NCBI GenBank assembly: GCA_900175165.2
Contig: FWWN02000186.1
Span: 1-30,345 of the forward strand
Origin: Rhizomucor pusillus
Taxonomy: Eukaryota; Mucoromycota; Mucoromycetes; Mucorales; Lichtheimiaceae
Reading direction: 5' to 3'
Length of the DNA: 30,345 bases
Positions 1-8,905 of this stretch are shown in pieces. The notes beneath the pieces were generated by a model. The model was given only the letters and a program-made list of their open reading frames with translations. It did not search any database and had not been told where the DNA came from. Position numbers and translations under genes: made by a program. The first letter of the stretch is position 1, and each line of letters starts with the position of its first letter.

Positions 1-1154
1 AAATGTTACCACAAGCTCATGAAAACAAAAAAATAAACAGGTATAAAAAGAATTTTCAGGACATAATTTTGGACAGAGCGGGGAGCTACTCCTGACCTTC
101 CTTCGGGATAACATGCGAGTAGGCCGCCCTAGTGGCATATAATATGGACAGTTGGCCGACACCGGTACCTGCTCGGGTGGATGATGGCCGATGGCTGGCG
201 CTAGGGCGGTTAGGGGACTGGCGGTGCCGCCTCCACGCGGTGGTCCCTGGATATACCGTTGGAAACAACGTGAACTAAACGGCACCAGTATTCTTTTTGC
301 AATAACTTGACTATTGTAAACACCTTTTAGCTTGCTACTGGTTGCTATTGTATTGTTGTTGTAGTCTGTGATAGAGTGAGTATTCGTATCGGCGCGTTTG
401 CAAGTTCTGGTTCGTGGTTGCCTCAGAGATTGCTCTGCTCATTTCGACTTGCTCAGTGATCGTGAAGTGTTTCATTCGCCTTCCATAGCTCCTACGCCCT
501 ACTCTACCTTGCATGGTATGTCTGAGAGCTGCTGCGAGGGAAAGCTTACGTGTTCCGTCCACTTTACTTCTCCCAGTCAGTCAGAACGAACGAAGCTGCT
601 CTTGCCACTTCTGTTTCGAATATGAGAGCTATGATATTTATCACACTTGCAACGTAATACAAGTTTACGGACGCGTATTTCAACCATGGCTGCTGTAGCT
701 TTACGTTTTCTTGGAGATCTGTCAAAGGTTCTTCCAACAGCTCACTTTCATATTGCAACTCATTGAGAGCCAGGCTCTCCGGTCAAATATACTCTCTTTA
801 CTGCGCAGCCTGCTTGTTAATGTTGATGTAAATATATATTTCTATTAGTTTCTTCCATCGCCGTAAAGACTTTGAGTACTGCTGGTTTTCCCTTTTCTTT
901 TCCTAAGCATCGCCTCTGTCAAATTCCTTGGGGAGGGCGGTATCACATGACCATGAAAAAATTTGGTTCTTGTTCTACCGATCCAAATTCACTCCTTTAC
1001 TTTTATATTTCATAGTTAAATGTATGGCTTTGACGCAAGATTCTGTTTCTTCAGCTTTCAAGGAAATTGTACTTCCACATCTCTGTACGACGATTATGCG
1101 CCGACTTGTCGTGCAACGTGCACGGACTCCAGCCAACGACAATTCAAACGCCGT
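1..1154 (+). repeat. Left copy of 1154-bp inverted terminal repeat
   Basis: Base i of this block pairs with base 30346-i of the right end without any gap. Reading both strands side by side I find three mismatches, at 960, 1026 and 1034, about 99.7% identity; the outer 959 bases appear identical. Similarity stops abruptly after 1154. The block holds only short open frames on both strands (about 60-90 codons) with no recognisable domain, a TATA-like stretch at 43-49 pointing inward, and a GC-rich segment at 223-286 bounded by GGTGCCG/CGGCACC. No telomere repeat, long terminal repeat signature or transposase fragment is seen. It may be a transposon end, a whole short repeat or a subtelomeric repeat; the sequence does not decide. 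Confidence 0.95.
223..286 (+). repeat. GTGCCG-bounded repeat motif inside the left terminal repeat
   Basis: A 64-bp segment starts GGTGCCG and ends with its inverse CGGCACC, with a small CCAC/GTGG hairpin inside. The same segment occurs at 30060-30123 in the right repeat. A diverged third copy lies at 22791-22877, where the core GTGCCGCCTCC..GGTGG..CCTGGATATA..CGTTGG..CGTGAACT.AACGGCAC is kept. It is therefore a repeat family present outside the terminal repeats. Confidence 0.7.
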
Positions 1155-2981
1155 CTGGGATGCACCACCTTCACCGCAACATCACTCTGCTGAGGATTAT
1201 TTTTAGAAACTGAGCAATCATGGATGGACAACTATATTGCTATAAGTTTAACATGAAATGAATCTCATGAAATTCGGCTCTAAAATGCTAAATGCTGTAG
1301 AAACACGAAAGACTCGATCCATCAAGCACGAAGGAGAATTCATGCTGCGGAGTGTTGCTGCAGTGACATTCGCCTATATCGTGTTGCTAGGACACTGAAG
1401 CTCGTCACGTCCCTTCGTGGGCCCTGCTCGTTGACACGGCAGCAGAACCAGACAACGAAGAACTGCACGTCACGCAGGTAAAAAGCCAGACTCTGACCAA
1501 ACGATAATGAACTTGCTTGCGTTTGCTCGATATAGCTAAACGGAGAGGCTTAAGGTAGGTAGTATATATTTTTGACATCTTTTTGGAATATCGTATACTT
1601 GCGTTGTGGCAGGATCGAGGTGGAGGCCGAACATACAGAAGCACAAGTGGGACTGTCATGAGCATGACCGGCGATAAGAAGGCGACGGTCATGCTGATCG
1701 GATTTGCAGGATGATTTGGTCATGGAAAGCCACAAAGGCTGAAGGAAGACGAGCGGAAGCTCTACAGAAATGCATTGCGACTTTTACATAATAGCGGCTA
1801 ATTCTCCAGCGAACCGTTGCAGTACTCAGCTACAATAGTACGGTATACTTCGAGTGCTTGGCGCTTGTACGTGATCTAGAGTATGTACAATCTCAGTCCC
1901 GACAAGCGCTCGACATTTTTGCATGGCGGGATGCTGTCATCAACAGCTTGCCTTGAAACATCGACACCGCCATCATCACCATGACCATATGTATATATCT
2001 CTCCACTTTGCTCCTTCGTTAATATCAACTATCTGGATATCCTCCATCTCCTTTCATATTATCTTATTAAATCAAACCGAAAACGATACCAATGGCCAAG
2101 CTGCTGAGAAATTAAATGCTGTACCCGTCTACTGTATTATACAGTACATGCAAGAAGATAATAGTAGTCATTCAACTCCTTCGATGTATTTAAGTGTATA
2201 AACCATTCATAATTGCCGCATACGATGTATCCATAATTTGATCATGTTTAGAAGTTCTTCAATAGCTACTGCACGAAAGGACGTAGTACGTTTCTAACCC
2301 AAACATAATTTTGACTGCAATATGAAACAACAATGTCAAGAAATCGTATCAGCTTACGACTGTAGTACATGCTATATTACATGGATTACTTATAACCCTT
2401 TTTGATATCCAGGCTACGCTTTCAAAATAATAATGAATGCCGTATGCATCGTGACAGTTTTCTCGGCTCATATGCTTACAAGCACGACGGATACGTTTGG
2501 CTGATTTCGTTTTCTTGTAGCCATTTCGCTCGAAACTCTTGGATCGGATCCGGAACGGGAGTACAGAAACCCAGCATCAGGTGGAAACTTTGCGTTATAT
2601 ATATATGTCGTTTGATTCATTGATGGCACTGTATGCATTACGTTAGTAGGCTGTCATGTAACCAGCGAAGACAGCATCCAGAATGCTCCCTATTTTATTG
2701 CATATTCATGCTTATTATCTTTCTTGCTGTCTAAAGAATGCGATTTCCCAACAATTAATGACTGACAGGAACTTTTGTAGAGTTCACGATGAGGCTGCGT
2801 GTCGCTTTTGTCGCAAGTCAAACATTCTACGTGACATTCAGAATATAGCCCATAACTAAACGCAGTATACTCTGCATTGCGAACAACCTCAAGTTTCAAT
2901 TCGATCGAAATACTGTCTATTATTACATGAAGAAGGTAGTCATGAAGATGAGAACTTGTGAAAGTGTTTACAGATTACGGT
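1155..2981. other. Gene-empty stretch between left repeat and F-box pseudogene
   Basis: About 1.8 kb of AT-rich sequence. The open frames here are short and low in complexity, for example a His-rich run near 1960-1985, with no domain, no believable splice chain and no match to the terminal repeat. I see no tRNA or other RNA gene. Confidence 0.6.
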
Positions 2982-3898
2982 TTATAAATAACCGTGATAT
3001 TCATCGTCTGGCGGCGGATATGTTGACTTCTCGGATATAGTTTTCCCGTTTTCGTCTCGATAATAGCGCATACTTCTGCAGTCGGCTTTAGCGTCTGTGG
3101 CAAGGGCATACATTTCTGCTTTCGTTTCAGTGCTTCCCTCATAGATGCTTGCTGCTCTTTTGAGAGGAATTCTTGCCAAGTGTCCCAGGCATAGAGTTTG
3201 CAGGCCCGATATTGTAAGCAATTGTTCCAAGGCTTTCGTCGTCATCCTGAAGCCAATGTACAGAAATGTCAGTTTTTTTCTACGGCTGATATTCTTTTCA
3301 AAATCTTCACGCTCTCCCGCTACAGCAGAAAGGTGGGAATCGATCCAAAGAGTGCGTAGGTTTTTAAAACAACAAGCTGCGTCCAACATATCAGTAAGCC
3401 GAATCTCAGCGTATTCGTCAAATGCAGCATCGGTAATAGATTCGACCATAACGTTGCAACCTAGTCTCAGGGATTCCAGAGAAACATTCGTTGATGCAAA
3501 AATATGGAAATTGCCACCGTGCATGCCAATGCAATTGCCGAGCTCCAAGCGTTTTAACTTTTTAAATTTCGAGAGTGCATCGGTCAGCTCCTTGCCGGAT
3601 ACGTCAAAGCCAGATAATCGCAAGAGTACGAGGGATGGAGATGCTTTCAGTATTGCTGCTAGGACTCGCCATGAGCATTCTCGATATTCTCGAGAAAGAC
3701 CAGGAGTAAAATAGTAATCGCAATTGATTATAAGTGTTTATAGATTTGGTAAGCGCAAAATGTCGTACATTTCTGATATCCAGTCGAACTCCTCCTCCTC
3801 GCTCAAGTAGAGATTTAAAGTATCCAGTCGTTGAATAAGATGCTGTACAATCGGTGTTATTTGTTGATTTCGGATAGCACTCAAGTGGTGTGATCCGA

Positions 3899-3917
3899 CT
3901 TTCACGTCCTTTCACGT
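3899..3917. repeat. Exact 9-bp direct duplication with 1-bp spacer
   Basis: CTTTCACGT occurs at 3899-3907 and again at 3909-3917, separated by one C. It sits in the LRR part of the F-box pseudogene, and the in-frame TGA stop (3912-3914, minus strand) lies inside it. Flanking bases differ, so the repeat is exactly 9 bp. Confidence 0.9.
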
Positions 3918-5044
3918 ACTCATCGGTGCCCCGTTGTGACTAACGCAGCCTGTGAAGAGAACTTGTCGCAATGATGGGCAGATATCACCAATTTGGAAGA
4001 AAACTTGGGTCAAGGTTCTGGATATTTCCGCCGATAGCGTATAGTTATCGCATAGTTCTAATATCTGAAGATCGGGACAATGCTTGAGGACTATCATCAG
4101 ATCTTTGCAACTAAATGTGTTGCTTAGAGACCAAGTCAAATATTTTATCTTGAGCTTTCTGGAAATACGAATTGTGGCCTCTCCATGATAGCTCGAATTT
4201 GGCAACCGAAGAGTCATCAAGTTTTGGCACTCGTCTAAGATTTGGTAGATAACTGGGCGAGAATATTTAGATTCGGGAGAGAGCAACTCGATGCATGTCA
4301 GAGTTTCATAGTTGTGTTCCAGAAATTGGCTGAAATCTGGCAGAAAATCATGCATAAAACGAAGTTCTAGGTAGCAGAGCATAATGTAAATATGATTGAT
4401 CTGCCTGTTCAAACCGAGACGACCTACTGAATTCTTGTATGCCACTGATTCCCACTCGTTCAAACTCTCTAGATATATCCCACAGCAGGTATGCGAACTG
4501 GGTGTTTTTGGCTCTGCCGCATTCGACAGAAATCTTCAATTTGCGAACATTCCTTTTCTTGAGCCAAGCAACGTAATTCTTGACAAAGCGCTTTCCCGGG
4601 AATGCGTCCACATCCAGATTGATATCGGACCACACTTCTTGACATTCCTCGAGGTACTTGTACCATCCTCTGCAGACTTGCAAGCACTGTATCAGATATC
4701 TGACAGGCAAACTACCGAAAATTAGGCTGAGGATTTCCGCTAAAAGTTGGCCGAGATTTTGCATGTTAGATACGCTGGCAACTTCAAGCGTCGAGTTTCT
4801 TTGCCAAACAATCTCTTGATAGTGCGCGTCCTTTTTGGATACATGTTCCAGAGCTGTATCGAGCGCTGCCATGGCATTCGGAACATCGCCCTGTTCCAGG
4901 TACACTTTGCTGCTTTGAAGATAGCCGAGGGATTGCGTTGGCAAGTACTGCGTGATTAACTGGGCATCCTTTTGAGCCAATTCGTAGTCTCCGCTTTTAG
5001 GAAAGCGTGTGATCGCTTGTACCAGAGTGGTGCTACGATCTTTT

Positions 5045-5065
5045 CAAATGCTTAACCAAATGCTT
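5045..5065. repeat. Exact 9-bp direct duplication with 3-bp spacer
   Basis: CAAATGCTT occurs at 5045-5053 and 5057-5065, separated by AAC. It lies in the first TPR region of the F-box pseudogene. One copy plus the spacer adds 12 bp to the frame and introduces a TAA stop on the minus strand at 5052-5054. Confidence 0.9.
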
Positions 5066-5541
5066 GTTTGTAAAAATGTGTAGCAGCTCTCGCGTAGCGT
5101 CGTCTTTTGACAGCGGTATCGCCACTGCCAGCCAGTTTGTATATATCTTCGTAATCAAAAGGAGTGACAATGTCAAGATCAGCTTCCATGTCTGGGAAAA
5201 CACTGAAAAATGCTGTAAATCAAATCGGCGCTCCTCTTTTACCTGAACAATGCAACCTCTTCTCACCGAGTTTCGTTCTTTTCTGCTTTCTACTCTGCCA
5301 AGGTACACCAGGAGCCCAAGTCCCCGGAAGCTCAAAATGTTATTCGATTCAGCGCACATGCAACTGTTGAGAGCTGCACTTTCGTCGAGAAACGGCATCT
5401 TCCAGTCAGCCACTCTGTGATGGTGCTAATCCGGCTGCGTATGACATGACAATTTTCCTACATATCATATCCGAGCAACAACAGGCGACACTTAGCTACT
5501 TGTCAACTCCAAAATTCGGAATTCGCACGGAAAGCTTACTG

Positions 5542-5679
5542 TCACTTTTCCTTCGCGCTCTTCGCGGGCTTCGTGGGTACGACCCAAGGGATCACGAACA
5601 TGTATTTACAAACGCACTCCAAGCAAAGCCCGGATGCGGACACAAAGAATCCCAAGACAATCAAAAAGATATCTCGCAT
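5542..5679 (-). CDS. Possible 45-residue hydrophobic peptide, unidentified
   Basis: From ATG at 5679 the frame codes 45 residues: MRDIFLIVLGFFV, a cysteine-containing segment (GLCLECVC), a second short hydrophobic stretch and a Lys-rich tail. The beginning recalls the PMP3 family of small plasma-membrane proteolipids, but the middle and end do not fit it: the proline pair and the second membrane helix are missing. It could be a decayed PMP3, another small membrane protein or chance. Upstream in the same frame the open reading continues to 5778. Confidence 0.25.
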   Translation of the reverse strand: MRDIFLIVLGFFVSASGLCLECVCKYMFVIPWVVPTKPAKSAKEK

Positions 5680-5794
5680 GCTTTTTGTTGAGCTGTGTAT
5701 ATTTTCATTTTGCAATGACTTATTGCCGAAATTAACCTGATAATAAAAACACAAAGGAAATGGCAAAAGTAACAGCACAGATCATCCATTGTGC

Positions 5795-5806
5795 TGTCAC
5801 GTGACA
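5795..5806. promoter_or_regulatory. Perfect 12-bp palindrome with E-box core CACGTG
   Basis: TGTCACGTGACA reads the same on both strands. GTCACGTGAC is the preferred site of several bHLH factors (Cbf1/USF/TFE type). It lies about 600 bp upstream of the F-box pseudogene start and about 770 bp upstream of the ankyrin-BTB start. Binding is inferred only from the motif. Confidence 0.4.
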
Positions 5807-6371
5807 AGGATGAAGGACGCACGGACCGCCGCAAGTTTAGCTTGTCATTCATGAAATGCAATTCCTAACGATATAGTATCTTTTGCCCAAGATTCAAGCA
5901 TTACTCGTTCCAAGGCTCCCAGAGAAATCTTTCATACTTATTAACATTGATTCCTGTCAAGGAATAGAAATCAATGTACAAAAACGATAAGTTCAAGTTT
6001 TCGGGCGCTCAATGTTTCAAGCAGATGCGACATACAAACCTTTGTGTAGAGCGGGAACATTTCAGCCATTCCATTAATGCAAACCCTCGTGTCATGAGGA
6101 GGTCCTTCAATGATGTGCTTCAGGGGTACCGACTCTGGAGACGAATAAGTCTCGAAACGAAATATTTCATGGAATATCGATTAATATGTAACGTAGCTAT
6201 GAAACCAGACAGAAAGTAGATGAAACCTCGAAGTAAAGATGAATAGCTCTAATTATTTATGTTATCCTCAATGGATTAATAAGGATGAGTCTGATTTTCG
6301 TTCAAACATCAAGAGAATTGGCATGATCTTTTGATTTGCGAAGAATGCTTGTTACTTGAGTATTCAGATAC

Positions 6372-6395
6372 CACGTGATCCATACTTATAAAAAA
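6372..6395 (+). promoter_or_regulatory. E-box plus TATA box of the ankyrin-BTB gene
   Basis: CACGTG at 6372-6377 is followed ten bases later by TATAAAAA (6387-6395). A start of transcription about 30 bp further on would give a leader carrying ATG codons at 6434 (13-codon upstream frame) and 6451 (in frame with the main protein), followed by the preferred start at 6568. Confidence 0.45.
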
Positions 6396-6567
6396 CCTGA
6401 TAATAACTGTTTAAGCATTGTCCGTACATTTACAATGAAAATGCGCCCGAATGCGACGAGGCCTGCTTGTAGATAACGATGACACACTCCGATACGAATG
6501 CCCTCAGCCTTGCAGCTTGCATACCAGCTATTCTTTTGTGTCAAGTCCGCAGCAGCTATCAAAGATC

Positions 6568-8731
6568 ATGGAGCAAGAGCCAGTTGTTAGCAAAAGCAAG
6601 ATCATGAGGCTCGCCTACGGGCAAATCGGTGGCGATTCAAGCACGAACTGGGACCAGAGCTTAGAGAACGAACCTACACTTGACGCTTCATCGCTCAATC
6701 TTCACGGCGAATTATGCAACGCTAGCAAAGAAGGTGCGTTATCTCGCTTTTGGATATGTTGACGGGAAACTGATTGCTGGAACTAGGCGATATGGAGAAA
6801 GTCGAGAGCCTGGTTCGAAATTTTGGTGCACCTATCAATTTGGTAGACAGATGGCAATGCACACCTTTGTATTATGCATGTTCGTACTTGTATTATTAAT
6901 CCATTTTGGAGCATTGGCACTAACATGGAATTGATAGGTCTTTGCGGGCACTATGAGGTATAGCCTGAATTACCGCTATTCCTAGGCAACCTGATATTGA
7001 CAAATTGCACTAGGTGGTCAAATTCTTACTTGAAAATGGTGGTAAGTGTTTTAGATGAATGGGTATCGAGTTCTTTGATTCTTAAGCTGCTGTTAAAAAT
7101 GCTAGCACAATGTGATCCTAACACCTTTACTGGGTATGATGTTAAAACTGCTATTGCTTTGCCCCAAAACTAATATCATACTCCAACATATCCTAGTGAA
7201 CGTTGTCTATATGGCGCATTGAATGATAAGGTAACGTTAGCTAGCAACGCCTCCTAATAATTGTAAAGCTCACGCACCCAAAAGATACGCAATCTTCTGC
7301 GCTCATACAAATTCTCAAAAGCAGTCAACGAAAACCAGGTAAACTTGCATAATTGTTTGTACAGCTACGATTATGTCTAAAACACTTTCTGTAGCCATAT
7401 CTCCAATTTCTTACCGATATGTATACCAATCATCCATATGGTGACTTGACCTTTTTAATCAGGTCGAAACGAGCAAACGACGAGGACAGTTCATTCGAGG
7501 AGTTTCCAGTGCAGCGGTTTGTCCTTGCTGCACGATCATCTTATTTTCGACAACAACTACTGGGTAGATGGCGCGGTGAGCCGATTGTCACATTGTCATC
7601 GAAGTTAGTGGATGCATCTGCATTCAAAGCTGTACTCGGCTATCTGTACACCGGTCAACTACCAGACACCAAGAAGGAGATACTCGAAAACATTGCATTC
7701 GTTTGCAAACATCTCGAGCTTACAGACCTTCTATCTCGATGTGAAAAGTTATTATCGACAGGAGAGAAGACGGACAAAAACGCAAACAGGGCACAGGATG
7801 CCAAGGAGATGGCAAAGATTCGGAGCGACTATGAACAATTTCTTAGGACACTTTTGCGGAATGCTATGCATATTAAAAAAGACGGTCATGGATCTGCAAC
7901 AGCAACGCGGCCGTGGCAACAGGAGGACCTGAGTGAACAGATCTCCGTGGCAGCAACTTTTGCAGATATTGGCATTGTTGTGGACAATATAATGTTCCCT
8001 TGTCATAAAGCATGCCTCTGCCGCTCCGAATATTTCAACATTATGCTACAAGGAAACTTCTCCGAGTCTGACCTGGATTCATCGACGATTCGGATCGGCG
8101 ACGAACAAGTACAGCTCCCTCTTGTAGATCTGCACGATGTTACTCCAGAGACGTTCTCATATGTGCTCGAGTTCCTATACACTGATCGGTGTACTATGCC
8201 CGCCGAGGAAGCATACGACGTTTTGTTGGCTGCTGATATGCTATTCCTCGACAGACTCAAGTCTATCGCATCCATTGCCATCACAAATCAGGAGAAGCCT
8301 GTCATAGATATTTATGATCTTATACGAACAGCGATAGAACTTAACGTGGATCGGTTGGAGCAGTGGTGTACACGATACTTTGCAGAACATCTGGATGACT
8401 TTATCAACGAGCCAGAGTTCCTTGAACTGATCCGAGAAAGCGCACAGAGCATTGCTGGCAGACAAGAAACAGGTAGATTAAGCCTTTGTGTACAGTGCAC
8501 TGTTAAGCATAATAATGTGACCATGAAATAGATTCTATCCCGTTCATTGACGACCTACGTTACTACCTGGGCAAAATATATTGCATTTTTGACGACGAGG
8601 TGGATAACATGAACATGGAAGGACCTGCCGAAGATGAATACCGAGACACTTTAACAGAGTTGGAAGCAATGTACAACCAAAAGCTAGAATTATTAGATAG
8701 AGCATTAGAGTCACTGGGTCTCGAAGCATAA
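6568..8731 (+). CDS. ABTB1: Ankyrin repeat and BTB/POZ domain protein (ABTB1/BPOZ family)
   Basis: Nine exons: 6568-6733, 6787-6879, 6938-6957, 7014-7041, 7106-7133, 7197-7230, 7285-7338, 7395-8472, 8532-8731. They give 566 residues in one frame. Ankyrin sequence (about 57-125) includes DRWQCTPLYYA and GERCLYGAL, hallmarks of the family. BTB1 (about 157-260) starts GDLTFLI and BTB2 (about 330-430) has FPCHKACLCRSEYF. The C-terminus QETDSIPFIDDLRYY..LGLEA matches the family end. Animal members act as CUL3-type adaptor/elongation-factor-binding proteins; the role here is by homology. The start is uncertain: the frame is open from ATG 6451, which would add 39 poorly conserved residues. Exons of 20, 28, 28 and 34 nt make the ankyrin part unusually fragmented. 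MED12 follows 174 bp downstream on the same strand. Confidence 0.9.
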
Positions 8732-8905
8732 AAATGATTTTTGTTTCTTTGATCAAAGGCATATCGCTGTTTGCTGTGCCTCAACATCCGGCTTCTCAGT
8801 GTTATCCCCGCCCATTGAAACGGCATTTCGCCGCATTCAACCTCCCGCTCCCAACCGACCCACAGCAATCTATACGCTTGTCCATTACTACAATTTTGCT
8901 TCCGA

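Larger units (their letters stand above)
2982..5189 (-). pseudogene. TPR / F-box / leucine-rich-repeat protein, disrupted (Dia2/Pof3 type)
   Basis: The family links SCF ubiquitin ligases to substrates: TPRs at the N-terminus, then an F-box that binds Skp1, then LRRs. Here the start is ATG at 5189. TPR-like helices lie at about 4840-5130, the F-box (LLAEILSLIFGSLPV..CRGWYKYL..WSDI) at 4615-4746, and LRR-type sequence from about 4400 to 2982. The frame is broken several times. A 9-bp duplication (5045-5065) brings in a TAA at 5052-5054. A one-base shift follows near 4991-4994, in a G run on the coding strand, and another shift falls between about 4463 and 4400. In-frame stops are TGA at 3912-3914 and TAA at 3738-3740, while the frame from 4463 to 2982 is otherwise continuous. 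I tested introns at these points; none restores frame with normal splice sites while keeping the conserved residues. Multiple sequencing errors or undetected introns remain possible. Five intact genes alongside make decay more likely. Confidence 0.75.
5190..6450. other. Divergent intergenic region between F-box pseudogene and ankyrin-BTB gene
   Basis: About 1.3 kb separating two outward-facing genes. It contains a small hydrophobic open frame (5542-5679, minus), a 12-bp palindrome with a CACGTG core (5795-5806), and an E-box plus TATA box just before the ankyrin-BTB gene. An 81-codon frame at 5974-6219 has no recognisable features and is probably chance. Confidence 0.6.

Noticed and set aside
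1..60. Telomere at the window ends
   Set aside because: No TTAGGG-like or other short tandem repeat occurs at either edge.
1..1154. Coding frames of 60-92 codons inside the terminal repeats, on both strands
   Set aside because: They overlap one another on both strands, lack any domain, and two of the three mismatches between copies change residues, so there is no sign of protein constraint.
3836..3912. A 77-bp intron (GTACGT..TACAG) removing the TGA stop in the F-box gene
   Set aside because: Its length is not compatible with the downstream LRR frame, and the coding frame runs unchanged through the stop.
5016..5056. A 41-bp intron joining the first TPR segment of the F-box gene
   Set aside because: It has a weak AAG acceptor and would delete the well-formed TPR helix LWYKRSHAFLKA; the 9-bp duplication plus a one-base shift explain the region better.
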